Below are positions 17,723-26,986 of a stretch of 52,160 nucleotides of DNA, in pieces (positions within the stretch are counted from its first letter, which is position 1; each line of letters opens with the position of its first letter). The DNA is from Bacillus sp. 522_BSPC. Its GTDB lineage: Bacteria; Bacillota; Bacilli; Bacillales; Cytobacillaceae. The stretch covers positions 1 through 52,160 of the forward strand of contig NZ_JVDT01000170.1 of the NCBI RefSeq assembly GCF_001076885.1. The letters are read 5' to 3'. The position numbers and the translations under genes were made by a program. Under the pieces are notes generated by a model. That model did not search any database. It saw only the letters and a list, made by a program, of their open reading frames with translations, and was not told the DNA's origin.

Positions 17723-18145
17723 ATGGCTAACAGTCGACTATCTGTTGCTATCCATATCCTATCTTTAATTGCCTCGAAACCTTATGAACAAATAACCTCT
17801 GATTCTATTGCAGAAAGTGTTAATACAAACCCTGTAGTGATAAGAAGAATGTGTGGTCTTTTGAAAAAAGGTGGAATATTAACGAGTAGAGCAGGAATTT
17901 CAGGGGCTATTCTATTAAAATCTCCTGCTGACATCTCTCTTTTGGACATTTATTTAGCTGTTCAATCAAAAAGTGAATGGTTTGCGCTACACGATCACCC
18001 AAATCACGATTGTCCAATCGGCTGTAAAATTTATCCTACACTAGAGAAGACTTTTTCTACTATCCAGAAATTAATGGAAAAGGAATTAACACAAATTACC
18101 TTACTGGATGTAATGGAAGAAATGGATTTATACAGTAAGATATAA
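17723..18145 (+). CDS. Rrf2-family transcriptional regulator (YwnA-like)
   Basis: A ~140-residue Rrf2 winged-helix regulator: NSRLSVAIHILSLIA start, SDSIAESVNTNPVVIRRMCGLLKKGGILTSRAG (HTH and wing) and a C-terminal dimer helix. The loop HDCPIGCKI has two Cys spaced differently from the Fe-S-binding Cys of IscR/NsrR; YwnA-type members have a similar DCPIG loop, so an iron-sulfur cluster is uncertain. Start taken at ATG 17723 because the protein then begins MANSRL like relatives; GTG codons at 17708 and 17711 are in frame. Target genes unknown. Confidence 0.88.
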   Translation: MANSRLSVAIHILSLIASKPYEQITSDSIAESVNTNPVVIRRMCGLLKKGGILTSRAGISGAILLKSPADISLLDIYLAVQSKSEWFALHDHPNHDCPIGCKIYPTLEKTFSTIQKLMEKELTQITLLDVMEEMDLYSKI

Positions 18146-18177
18146 CATCAATTGAATATTTTAAAATAGAACACAAA

Positions 18178-18540
18178 GAAGAGGCTGGGACATAAGTATT
18201 TCAACTAAAAATAAACACGAACTTTTGTATAGTTAATATACATAAAAGATCGTGTTTTTCAGTTTGAAAAAAAGTTTAAAAACGAAGTGAAATGGAGCGG
18301 AGGACGCTCGACTCCTGCGGGAAATAGAGACGCTTTAGACCCCACACAGCGCATGCGAGGAGGCTCAGCTTCCTCCCCGGCGCATCGTGCGTCTGTAGCG
18401 CAATGGAACGACTTAGTTTTTACGCATAATTTTATTTGAAAACATAGATAACCATCATGAGGAAGTAGCTTTATTTAAGACTACATTAGAAATTATTCGT
18501 CTTTAAAGATTAGTTATTTTGTTTTGACCCAGACTCTCTC
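18178..18540. repeat. Dispersed Bacillaceae repeat element, copy A
   Basis: Starts with GAGGCTGGGACATAA (18181-18195) just after the Rrf2 gene, followed by a strong hairpin 18213-18257 (AAACACGA...TCGTGTTT) ending in T5, then a GC-rich block (GGAGCGGAGGACGCTCGACT, AGGAGGCTCAGCTTCCTCCC, GCGCATCGTGCGTC). The same blocks recur at 51768-52145. The right end, TTTTGACCCAGACTCTC (18524-18540), is an imperfect inverse of the left end, so the element looks bounded by inverted repeats and reaches into the 3' end of tuaH. Blocks of this type are scattered through many Bacillaceae genomes. Confidence 0.75.
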
Positions 18541-19696
18541 TATCTTTATTTATATGAATAATTTCTTGGAAAATCGTCTCCCAATCTTTTGTCTTAGCAA
18601 TTTGCTTTCTTCTTTTTTCCCACTCTTGATTTCTAGCTATGTTCATCATCTTGTCACATGCTTGAATATATGTATCCACTTCCAGCCCACCCTGCAGAAG
18701 TTCATAAACACCTTCTTCTACATATTCCTTTGTTGAGGGGAGGTTCATCCCTATCACTGGCTTTCCAGCAGCAAGAAACTCAAACAGCTTTAATGGAAAA
18801 ATAGCTTTATTGTATTGGGTATCCTTATATGGCATTATCCCAATGTCTAATGTATGCATATATTCCGAAACCTGCTCTCTCGGTACACTTCCAGCCCAAT
18901 GAACATTTGACTCCTCCAATAATTGCATAAATTCTTGGCTAGAATTAGTGCCATCAGGTCCCACCAATAATATCCGCCAATCCTTCCTTCTTTGTGCTAT
19001 TTGCTGAATAAGATTAAAATCAAGCTTTGGCTTGATTCCTCCAATATACCCAATCGTTAGTTGCTCTTTATCTATTAGAGGAACATTTTTCGCCTGTTTT
19101 TGAAAAAGCCCATATTCCACACCATTTTCAAACGTGTAAATTTTGTTGTGATAGACAGGCATTCGGTTGATTAATTCCTCTTTTAAAAAACTAGAAGTAC
19201 AAGTAATATAACTCGCTTTCTCTACAATTCTTTGTTCACTTTTCAAAATGACTCTTTGTTTTAAATAGGCAAGAATAGAAAATTTTCCACTTAACTGTTC
19301 TGCCCATAGATCACTACAATCATAAACGATCTGATCCCAATCATATATCTTATAGAGGGTCGGCAATGCTGGGTAAGTATACCATAATTTCACCAAGTAC
19401 CGCCCTTTCTTCTCTGCTAAATAGTTGCTCAAGCTGCGAAGCTTCTTTTGATAAAAACAGGGAATAAATCGAGCGAATCGTTGTATTTTATGATTTCCCA
19501 AATCACCAATTATCCATTGATAAATGCCATTTTCTAATTTCGTTACTTCCGGCATTTGCTTTTGCCCTGGACAAAGCCAAATTACTTCCTCTGTATCTTG
19601 CTGTTTTTGTAGGAACTCTGCAAATCGATGTCTACGGTATGTTAAATGATCTAGATTCCAAATACCAGTCGCCACAATAACATGGATTGTTCTCAT
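18503..19696 (-). CDS. tuaH: Glycosyltransferase TuaH-like (GT4 fold)
   Basis: A 397-residue GT-B glycosyltransferase. N-terminal acceptor domain, then LTIGYIGGIKPKLDFNLI, RILLVGPDGT and the donor-binding region PLKLFEFLAAGKPVIGMNL. As last gene of a tua-type operon it should add a sugar to the teichuronic acid repeat on the membrane. AAGGAG 7 nt before ATG 19696. The final ~10 codons (LGQNKITNL) coincide with the inverted end of repeat copy A, so the native C-terminus may have been replaced. Confidence 0.85.
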   Translation of the reverse strand: MRTIHVIVATGIWNLDHLTYRRHRFAEFLQKQQDTEEVIWLCPGQKQMPEVTKLENGIYQWIIGDLGNHKIQRFARFIPCFYQKKLRSLSNYLAEKKGRYLVKLWYTYPALPTLYKIYDWDQIVYDCSDLWAEQLSGKFSILAYLKQRVILKSEQRIVEKASYITCTSSFLKEELINRMPVYHNKIYTFENGVEYGLFQKQAKNVPLIDKEQLTIGYIGGIKPKLDFNLIQQIAQRRKDWRILLVGPDGTNSSQEFMQLLEESNVHWAGSVPREQVSEYMHTLDIGIMPYKDTQYNKAIFPLKLFEFLAAGKPVIGMNLPSTKEYVEEGVYELLQGGLEVDTYIQACDKMMNIARNQEWEKRRKQIAKTKDWETIFQEIIHINKDRESLGQNKITNL

Positions 19697-19715
19697 TTTA
19701 ATATCTCCTTACCTT

Positions 19716-20465
19716 TTACAGTCTTTTCCGGATAGCATTATAGGCATAATGAGAAAAATACCAAGACGACTGCAAGAAATTCAACTGCTCTATTTGGCGA
19801 TACACATGCCAATTATTTTTTGCTGCCTTCCATTTGTTTTTGGAGATAGATTCATTTCCCACCCTGTATTCTGCTAGTATTTCATTTAAGCCAAACGCAC
19901 GGAATCCTCTTTTTAAAATCATTAGCCAAGTTGCCAAGTCTTGCCGAGTGCGGATATTAGGCATACGGAAATCTCCCACTTGGTCACGATCAATTAGTAC
20001 AGTAAGGCAACCGACAATTGTATTTTTTAGCATCGTTTGATAGTCAACTCGCTTAGGAGCACGAATATATTTATTTAAATACTCTCCTTTTTGATCAATC
20101 CACTCATAGGCAGTAAAGGTAAAAGCATATTTGTTATCCATCATATAGGCTAACTGTGCTTCAAGCTTGTCTTTTTTCCATCTATCATCACTGTCTAAAA
20201 AAGCGATGTATCTTCCACGGGCATGAGCTAGTGCTATGTTTCTGGCAACAGCAGCTCCTTCATTCACCGTCTGGTAAAAAATACGAATGCGTCCATCTGC
20301 CTTTTCCCATTCCTTTAATAAATCGACCGTTCCGTCCGTTGAATGATCATCAACAATTAATAGTTCCCAATCCGTGTAAGTTTGTTCTCTGACTGATTCG
20401 ATGCTATAAGATATATATTCTTTACAATTATATGAAGGCATAATAATGGATACAGATGGAGTCAT
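19716..20465 (-). CDS. tuaG: Glycosyltransferase TuaG-like (GT2)
   Basis: A 249-residue GT-A family 2 enzyme: VSIIMPSYNCKEYISYSIESV, LLIVDDHSTDGT, GAAVARNIALAHARGRYIAFLDSDDRW (metal/nucleotide DxD as DSDD) and a later RTRQDLATW acceptor motif. Transfers a sugar to the lipid-linked teichuronic acid intermediate at the cytoplasmic face. GAGGTG upstream of ATG 20465. Order and spacing match B. subtilis tuaG, between tuaF and tuaH. Confidence 0.88.
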   Translation of the reverse strand: MTPSVSIIMPSYNCKEYISYSIESVREQTYTDWELLIVDDHSTDGTVDLLKEWEKADGRIRIFYQTVNEGAAVARNIALAHARGRYIAFLDSDDRWKKDKLEAQLAYMMDNKYAFTFTAYEWIDQKGEYLNKYIRAPKRVDYQTMLKNTIVGCLTVLIDRDQVGDFRMPNIRTRQDLATWLMILKRGFRAFGLNEILAEYRVGNESISKNKWKAAKNNWHVYRQIEQLNFLQSSWYFSHYAYNAIRKRL

Positions 20466-20472
20466 TCTACAT

Positions 20473-21147
20473 TCACCTCTTTAAATCCGTTTCAGATTTT
20501 ATAAACACCGGATATATTATCCATAAACAACTGAGCATGATTCCAATCATAACTCCTAAAAGCGCCCGATCTTGTTGAGAAAATACTCTGTTATCTGCCT
20601 TAATTGCCATAACATCCTTCACTAGCATCGCTGGCTGAAGTGTTAACTGTTTCGTTTTTAGCTCGTATAAAAATCGCTCTTGATCTACTACCAAGTCTTC
20701 TGAAACGGTCTTTTCCTGAAGCTGATTAATGCTTTCTGAGATAATTTCATCCTTTTCTTTGTAATATCGCTGATCCATTTCTAAAAAAGCTGTTACTAAT
20801 TCTGATAATGAATCCAATGCTTCTCGTTCATTTATTGCAGTCAAAGCAAAGCTTATTTTTGTCGGTGCATCGGTAGAAATACGGAGTTGCTCTCTATCAA
20901 TCTCAACATCTGGTAAATATTCTTTAAAAGTCGTTTCATTTCTTAATAAGGACGCGATTACTTCACTATTGTTCAAATACTCATTTTCATAATTTCCAAG
21001 TAAAATCGTTGCCTCTGCTTTTACATCTGTAATTTCTTTCCCTGCTGGTGCAAACCATCCAATTGCTCCGAGAAGGAGGCTTAATACTAATAAGGTCAAA
21101 ATGTATCTTTTCAATCTGGCTGTAAAAAGTGATAAACCGAACTTCAC
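20473..21147 (-). CDS. tuaF: TuaF-like membrane protein (Wzz-type)
   Basis: A 224-residue protein with one TM near the N-terminus (YILTLLVLSLLLGAIGWFAP) and one near the C-terminus (LLGVMIGIMLSCLWIIYPVF) flanking an extracytoplasmic helical domain, the Wzz/chain-length-regulator plan. Probably controls polymer length or assembly of the teichuronic acid machinery. GTG start at 21147 with AAGGGAGAG 7 nt upstream; 7 nt gap to tuaG. Confidence 0.83.
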   Translation of the reverse strand: MKFGLSLFTARLKRYILTLLVLSLLLGAIGWFAPAGKEITDVKAEATILLGNYENEYLNNSEVIASLLRNETTFKEYLPDVEIDREQLRISTDAPTKISFALTAINEREALDSLSELVTAFLEMDQRYYKEKDEIISESINQLQEKTVSEDLVVDQERFLYELKTKQLTLQPAMLVKDVMAIKADNRVFSQQDRALLGVMIGIMLSCLWIIYPVFIKSETDLKR

Positions 21148-21176
21148 GAACGAACTCTCCCTTTCAGCTATGAAAG

Positions 21177-22616
21177 TTAAGATTCTAGCTTTTTATTTTT
21201 ATAAACAGATAATGTAGATAAAATAAATCCTAGAAACACCCAATGGAAATATAAATTCATCACTGAACTTGGACTAATACTAGAAATGAGGAAAGAGACC
21301 ATTCCAATCATGGATGCTTCTAACAGCATTTTATCCGTACTGCTGTTAGTCCTTTGATAGATTCGATAGAACCCTATAAATGCATAGATCCACACAAATA
21401 AATAACCAAGTAGAATAACTAAACCAAAATTCCCTGCAATTTCTGCAAACCAATTATGCACTTGATAGACATTTCCAGTTGGAAAGTAGCTTTCATGCTC
21501 CAAATAATAAGGGATATTCCCCGCCCCGATACCAAATCCATATGAATCTAGTAAATAATAGAAGGTGTTCCTTAAAAGATTGATTCTTGCCAGGTTTGAT
21601 GGCAGCACTTCATCGAATCCATATTCTCCTGCTGAGTCCATAAGTAAATGAACTTTGGCAATCCCTCTGTTTGCAAACAAGAGACTCCCTAATACAAATA
21701 ATCCAAAAAGAGTTAGCAGAATTAACTTTTTCCACCTTTTCGGTATCAATAAGAATAGATAGACTAACCCTCCTCCTACTACCGCAAGCATGGCAGCACG
21801 TGATTCCGTTAAATATAGAAGAATAAGTACCATTACACTTAGAAGAAATGTTGATCCTTTCAGCATGGTTCTTTTAGCATTTTTTGCTACAGCTAAGAAA
21901 AAGAAAAAGGAAATTCCCAGATAAACAGCAAAATCATTCTGGTTAAAAAAAACAGCTGTAGGGTAGGTTAGTTTATGAACAGAAGCTCCATACAGCCCTG
22001 AACTTGGCAATTGAATTGCGAAAAAATAATTCACAAAGCCTATTCCAACTAATACAACAGTCATTCCAAGCCAGCCCGCCAAAAAGAACTTCAATTGCAG
22101 TCTTGTTTTAAATGTCATACTTGCTAAATAAACGAATGCTATCCCCATCATCAATAAGGACAGATATTTAATGGATGCCATAATCGAGAGGGACCAAAGA
22201 ACAGATAAAATTCCATAAAGTAACCACCCACCAAAAAATAACCATATATAGGACAGACCACTACGATTAAAGTCCACCGTCAGCCTTTTATTGTATAAAG
22301 CAGTGCACACGTACATAATAATTGCCAATAATAGCAATATTCTGTACAAAAAAAGAGAAAAGGCACCAACATTTACACTAATGACGGACTGGTTAAGAAA
22401 GGTAGAGAGCAGCAAGGCATACATAACCTTTCGGAATAATTGGTCAAGTGTCATGACTGATTTTAAATAAACGCCTAATTGTATAGAAATCCATATGCTT
22501 ACAATAGGAAGTATCCAGGTTAATTTATACATCGTTGTCACATATAAAACGGTAAGACAACCGATAAATAAGACTGTAAATCCTATTGTTTTGCTTCCTG
22601 TACGATTATTTCCCAA
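21177..22616 (-). CDS. tuaE: Teichuronic acid polymerase TuaE-like (O-antigen ligase/Wzy family)
   Basis: A 479-residue polytopic membrane protein with about 12 predicted TM segments and a large extracytoplasmic loop containing GFGIGAGNIPYYLEHESYFPTGNVYQVHNWFAEI, the H-x6-E-like Wzy_C motif. Likely joins repeat units outside the membrane. TTG start at 22616 with AAGGA/GGGAGG upstream. Length and location match TuaE. Confidence 0.85.
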   Translation of the reverse strand: MGNNRTGSKTIGFTVLFIGCLTVLYVTTMYKLTWILPIVSIWISIQLGVYLKSVMTLDQLFRKVMYALLLSTFLNQSVISVNVGAFSLFLYRILLLLAIIMYVCTALYNKRLTVDFNRSGLSYIWLFFGGWLLYGILSVLWSLSIMASIKYLSLLMMGIAFVYLASMTFKTRLQLKFFLAGWLGMTVVLVGIGFVNYFFAIQLPSSGLYGASVHKLTYPTAVFFNQNDFAVYLGISFFFFLAVAKNAKRTMLKGSTFLLSVMVLILLYLTESRAAMLAVVGGGLVYLFLLIPKRWKKLILLTLFGLFVLGSLLFANRGIAKVHLLMDSAGEYGFDEVLPSNLARINLLRNTFYYLLDSYGFGIGAGNIPYYLEHESYFPTGNVYQVHNWFAEIAGNFGLVILLGYLFVWIYAFIGFYRIYQRTNSSTDKMLLEASMIGMVSFLISSISPSSVMNLYFHWVFLGFILSTLSVYKNKKLES

Positions 22617-22647
22617 ACTTCTACAATCCTTCCTCCCTATTCTACGC

Positions 22648-23577
22648 TTACTTTTGTAAAACTTTTTTTGATGAGAAAAGGGTTTCTCTCAATCCATTTT
22701 CTAAATTGGTTCGAGGCATCCATTCCAATTGTGCCATTGTCTCCTCATTACAAAGAATGCTATGTAAAATATCTCCAGCTCTTTCTGCTTTATATATTGG
22801 ATTAAAGGAAAAACCGCTAATTTTCCCCATCTTTTCCCAAAGCTGATTGATAGAAATTCGATTATTTGAGGAAATATTTAAACAAACATTTTCTTGTTGC
22901 TTTAATGCCAGTACATTTGCATATGCTACATCTTTTACAAAGATAAAGTCTCGAGTCTGTTCTCCAGAACCGTAAATGATCGGCGTCTCATTTTCAAGAA
23001 TACGATCAGCAAAAATAGAAATAACTCCGCCTTCTCCTTTGCCATCCTGCCTTGGTCCAAAAACATTGCTATATCTTAGAATCCCATAGGATAAGCCATA
23101 AAATTTATGTGCTAGCTTTAGATATTTTTCGACAGTTAATTTAGTCAATCCGTAAGGTGATTCTGGTAAGGTTGGATGATCTATCGTAACAGGAAGCGCC
23201 ATAGGGTTTCCGTATACAGCTGCAGAGGAAGCAAATAATATTTTCTCCACAGAGGCACGAATAGCTGCTTGAATCACATGCAAAGATCCTTTTACATTTA
23301 CATTTTCATCATGCAATATATCATGAACCGATTCTGCCACACTTACTTGGGCAGCCTGGTGAATAATAAAGGAAGGATGTAAGTCGACAATAACATCGAT
23401 TACTCTTGGATCGGTTATATCAAAGGGACAAATTTTAACAGGCAAATCTTTAATATGATCAAACTTCCCTGATGAAAAATTATCGATAACGACTACTTCA
23501 TATCCTTCTTCTAATAGAGCTTCTACAATATGTGATCCAATAAAACCTGCTCCACCTGTAACTAGAACCTTGGTCAT
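22648..23577 (-). CDS. NAD-dependent UDP-sugar epimerase in the tuaD position
   Basis: A 309-residue extended SDR: VTGGAGFIGSH (NAD-binding), SSAAVYGNP (catalytic Ser), SPYGLTK (YxxxK) and RYSNVFGPRQ. It most resembles UDP-glucose/UDP-GlcNAc 4-epimerases. It lies exactly between tuaC and tuaE, where B. subtilis has tuaD, a UDP-glucose 6-dehydrogenase; the dehydrogenase motifs are absent. It may supply UDP-GalNAc or UDP-Gal for the polymer; exact substrate unknown. ATG 23577 overlaps the tuaC stop as ATGA and has GGGAGGAA upstream; an ATG 5 codons earlier is less likely. Confidence 0.85.
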   Translation of the reverse strand: MTKVLVTGGAGFIGSHIVEALLEEGYEVVVIDNFSSGKFDHIKDLPVKICPFDITDPRVIDVIVDLHPSFIIHQAAQVSVAESVHDILHDENVNVKGSLHVIQAAIRASVEKILFASSAAVYGNPMALPVTIDHPTLPESPYGLTKLTVEKYLKLAHKFYGLSYGILRYSNVFGPRQDGKGEGGVISIFADRILENETPIIYGSGEQTRDFIFVKDVAYANVLALKQQENVCLNISSNNRISINQLWEKMGKISGFSFNPIYKAERAGDILHSILCNEETMAQLEWMPRTNLENGLRETLFSSKKVLQK

Positions 23578-24803
23578 TTTGCTTCCTCCCAAATGTGATT
23601 TATTTCATAAGTAGAATTTGTCGACTTATTTGTTAATCCTTCATATTTCTCTATTAGTTTTTTTGCATTATCAACTACAGAGTAATTTGCATGGACGTGC
23701 TGGGATAATTCTTCTATTACCTCTTCATAGAAAATCGGATTAGCCATTAACTCTTTTACTTTTGTTACGATATCTTGTACCGATTTAGGTTGGATTAATA
23801 GATTAGAATATTTACCAAATAAATCTGGTATCCCACCTACATTCGTACAAATAATTGGGATTTTTAAAGCCATCGCCTCTATTACAACGGTTGGCACCCC
23901 CTCCGAATAGGACGGTAAAATAAAAATATCGCTTGCAAGTATATATTCTCGCACTTTATCATTAGGAATTTGCCCCACTAAAAACAATCGTTCATTGTAC
24001 ATTTCCTGCCTTTGTAGCCTTTTCTTTTCCGGTCCATCGCCCACATAAACAACTACATATTCTGCTGGAAGAAAAGGCAATGCGTTTGCTAATTCAAAAA
24101 TCCCCTTTTCTTTCACCAGGCGTCCAATATACAGAATGATTTTTTTACTCTTCGGTAATGTTAACTCCCCTTTACGCTTTGCTTTCCATATCGAGGCGTC
24201 CGTTATCTTGAATGTCGTTAAATCAATCCCTATTGGCAACGGGGTACATTCCCTACCTGTTTTTCGCTCTGCTGCTATCGCAAGGTGCTTCCCTACGGCG
24301 ATTACTTCATCTGCAGATTTAACCGTTTTTTGAAAAATCCGTTCTGCGCTTCGACTGAAAGAAGGATAAATATGAACATCACTTCCATGCAGTGTTAAAA
24401 GCCATGGCTTCTGACATTCAGCAGCAATTATTCTGGCAGCACCTCCAGAGGGCATTGCAAAATGAGCATGGATAAAATCGAAATGGAGATTTTCTTTCTT
24501 CAAGGTGTTAAGAATACTTCTTGCAATCCGTTTGTCCGGCTGAAACCAGCGAAGTTGACCCGGAGTTGCTCTATACACTGGTCTGTATACCTTCACGCCA
24601 TTCCGCTTTTCTAAATAGGGGAGATTCTTTTTTCGATACTTTTTCTTCCATACTCTAATAATGGATGTATTTAAGGGAATAGGATTAATAACCGTTACTT
24701 CTACTCCTAAAGAAGTTAGTGCTCTTACCTGTGTTTCATGAAACACTCCAATTCCAGGGTTCTCCTCACTTGGGTAAACACTGGTTATCCACAATACCTT
24801 CAT
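23574..24803 (-). CDS. tuaC: Glycosyltransferase TuaC-like (GT4)
   Basis: A 409-residue GT4 enzyme: VYPSEENPGIGVFHETQVRAL, HAHFAMPSGGAARI, LLTLHGSDVH, ILYIGRLVKEKGI and the EX7E donor motif in SEGVPTVVIEAMALKIPI. Acts in assembly of the teichuronic acid unit. AAGAGGG 9 nt before ATG 24803. Stop overlaps the start of the epimerase gene. Confidence 0.88.
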   Translation of the reverse strand: MKVLWITSVYPSEENPGIGVFHETQVRALTSLGVEVTVINPIPLNTSIIRVWKKKYRKKNLPYLEKRNGVKVYRPVYRATPGQLRWFQPDKRIARSILNTLKKENLHFDFIHAHFAMPSGGAARIIAAECQKPWLLTLHGSDVHIYPSFSRSAERIFQKTVKSADEVIAVGKHLAIAAERKTGRECTPLPIGIDLTTFKITDASIWKAKRKGELTLPKSKKIILYIGRLVKEKGIFELANALPFLPAEYVVVYVGDGPEKKRLQRQEMYNERLFLVGQIPNDKVREYILASDIFILPSYSEGVPTVVIEAMALKIPIICTNVGGIPDLFGKYSNLLIQPKSVQDIVTKVKELMANPIFYEEVIEELSQHVHANYSVVDNAKKLIEKYEGLTNKSTNSTYEINHIWEEAK

Positions 24804-24838
24804 GATACGTAACCCTCTTTCTATAGGTTTATCTGCGA

Positions 24839-26281
24839 TTATTGATACTCTCCTCTAAGCTCTAGCTTTTTTGTTACAAGGAATAACAAGAAGTAGCTGA
24901 TCCCACTTATCAACACAGACCATATTAGCGTCCAAACCAAATTATTGTGGAGCGAAATCATTTGATTTTTCAATACAAATGCGATCACACTACTTACTCC
25001 TGCAAGAATAAATGGCAACAGCAACACTTTGATATATCTTTTTAGTTGAAGGCCAATCATTCTAGTTAATAAAATTCTTCCACCTATAAAATTCAGTATG
25101 CTTACAGCTACATATGTCCATGCCACCATTTCCAGCTGCTCACTTTGAACTGCAGCTAGCAATGCTAAACTGTAGCAAACTAATACTCCTGAATCCCAAT
25201 AAAATGAAATATTCGCCTTTCCCTTGGCTAAAATGATGCTGCCATTTGGGTTCATAAGGACTCTTAGGATCCCGACAATAATCATAATTTGCAAAATTGG
25301 AATGGCTTCTCCCCATTGCTTACCAAAAAATAGAGGAATAACTATATCTGCAACAGAATAAAGCCCGAGTAGCAGCGGAAAAGAAACAAGCGCCAATAAT
25401 TTGGTCATGTACAGATAACCAGTTTCTAATGTCTGATTATTATTTTTATCTTTCGAAAACACTGGAAATGCAACTCTTGTTATGATGGGATTTAATTTAA
25501 GAACAGGAATGGTCACTATTTGATAGACCAAGCTATATATTCCTAATGCCTCCATTCCAATAAATCTCCCAATTAAAATCATATCTACATTGCTACCTAG
25601 ACGATTTACGAGACGAGATAAAAGCTGATATATCCCAAAAGAAAAGAATTCTTTACAGTCTTTCATATCTAAAACAAAGCTTGGTTTCCACTTTGGAAGA
25701 TAACAAATAAAAAAAAGAACTCCTTTCAAGGAATAGAGACAAATCTGCGATATTACATACGCATTTATTGGGTCTTGTTTCGTGAAAACAATCAAACCAA
25801 TTAAGAGCCCAAAGCTTAAAATAGTTGCTATCGTCTCTATTTTTCCTAATAGCTGAAAGGATAAGTCGCGCTGCATTAGATACTGGGATTGCTGGCCGAT
25901 TGGAGCAATCAAGAAAACAATAGATAACAGGCGTATTTTTCCCTCTAGCTCGTTTGTTTGAAAGTAATCTGCAATAATAGGACTAGCAGCCTGCATAACA
26001 ATACAGATTAAAATCCCCAAAAGAATATTGATCCAAAATAAAGTGGACAACTGTCTATTTGTTGCATGATGCTTTTGAATAACAGCTGCCCCTAGTCCAA
26101 GTTCGACAAAAATCTGTGCAAAAATAATGATGGTTGTCAACATGCCTATCATGCCAAATTCCCTTGCACTCATTGCATTACCTAGTATTACAAACTGCCC
26201 CATCTGTAATAGAGTAATGACTAACGTCGCTATACTAGTCCATTTTGCTCCACTGTTAATTTTGCTTTTAATGGAGTCCAA
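24839..26281 (-). CDS. tuaB: Teichuronic acid flippase TuaB-like (Wzx/MATE-like exporter)
   Basis: A 480-residue polytopic protein of the polysaccharide biosynthesis (Wzx) family with ~14 TM segments; N-terminal GAKWTSIATLVITLLQMGQFVILGNAMSAREFGMIGM and ELGLGAAVIQK are typical. It would flip the undecaprenyl-linked unit. TTG start at 26281 directly after the tuaA stop (TAATTG), so translation is probably coupled. Confidence 0.88.
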   Translation of the reverse strand: MDSIKSKINSGAKWTSIATLVITLLQMGQFVILGNAMSAREFGMIGMLTTIIIFAQIFVELGLGAAVIQKHHATNRQLSTLFWINILLGILICIVMQAASPIIADYFQTNELEGKIRLLSIVFLIAPIGQQSQYLMQRDLSFQLLGKIETIATILSFGLLIGLIVFTKQDPINAYVISQICLYSLKGVLFFICYLPKWKPSFVLDMKDCKEFFSFGIYQLLSRLVNRLGSNVDMILIGRFIGMEALGIYSLVYQIVTIPVLKLNPIITRVAFPVFSKDKNNNQTLETGYLYMTKLLALVSFPLLLGLYSVADIVIPLFFGKQWGEAIPILQIMIIVGILRVLMNPNGSIILAKGKANISFYWDSGVLVCYSLALLAAVQSEQLEMVAWTYVAVSILNFIGGRILLTRMIGLQLKRYIKVLLLPFILAGVSSVIAFVLKNQMISLHNNLVWTLIWSVLISGISYFLLFLVTKKLELRGEYQ

Positions 26282-26941
26282 TTACCTAGCACCTTCTCCT
26301 GTTAAGACAACCTTTATTGTTTTTAACAAAATGATCATCTCTAAAGTAAACGTCACATTATTAATATATTGAAGATCGTACTTGAGCTTTTCCTCTGGCG
26401 AAATATCATATCCGCCATTCACTTGTGCAAGACCTGTCAACCCAGGTTTCACAAGAAGCCTATTGGAAAACCCATCAATCTCTTCACTAAATTTCGCTGT
26501 AAAAGACGGTCTTTCTGGTCTTGGTCCAATTATGGACATATCGCCTTTTAATACAGAAAATAGTTGGGGTAATTCATCAATTCGCGTTTTTCTTATAAAG
26601 GTCCCGACTTTTGTAATTCTTGGATCATTTACTTCCGCCCATTTTTCGCCATCTTTTTCTGCATCATTTCTCATCGAGCGCAATTTAATTAAACGAAAGC
26701 ATTTCCCATTCTTTCCGACCCTTTTTTGAATATAGAAGGGTGAACCTGGGGAATCTACTCGAATAAGAATAGCAAACAATAGAATGAATGGGAGTGAAAT
26801 CACAATACCTATACTTGCTATAAAGAGATCCATCATTCTTTTAAAAAATGGATAAGAGGAAACTTTTTTTGATGACGTAAGTTTATTTGCTTGTACAATT
26901 GATATCTCTTTTAAAATATGGATACTCCTGTTAGCCTGCAT
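26282..26941 (-). CDS. tuaA: Undecaprenyl-phosphate sugar phosphotransferase TuaA-like
   Basis: A ~219-residue bacterial sugar transferase (WbaP/PglC fold): an N-terminal reentrant helix KRMMDLFIASIGIVISLPFILLFAILI, then PGSPFYIQKRVGKNG, IRKTRIDELPQLFSVLKGDMSIIGPRPERP and KPGLTGLAQVNGG. It starts the lipid-linked teichuronic acid unit by transferring a sugar-1-phosphate to undecaprenyl phosphate. ATG 26941 has GAGG 8 nt upstream; a GTG at 26950 overlaps the ribosome site. First gene of the tua operon, preceded by PhoP-like boxes. Confidence 0.9.
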   Translation of the reverse strand: MQANRSIHILKEISIVQANKLTSSKKVSSYPFFKRMMDLFIASIGIVISLPFILLFAILIRVDSPGSPFYIQKRVGKNGKCFRLIKLRSMRNDAEKDGEKWAEVNDPRITKVGTFIRKTRIDELPQLFSVLKGDMSIIGPRPERPSFTAKFSEEIDGFSNRLLVKPGLTGLAQVNGGYDISPEEKLKYDLQYINNVTFTLEMIILLKTIKVVLTGEGAR

Positions 26942-26986
26942 TTTTTTCACCTCAAAGTTTTATCTATCTGGGCTATTTACAAATTT

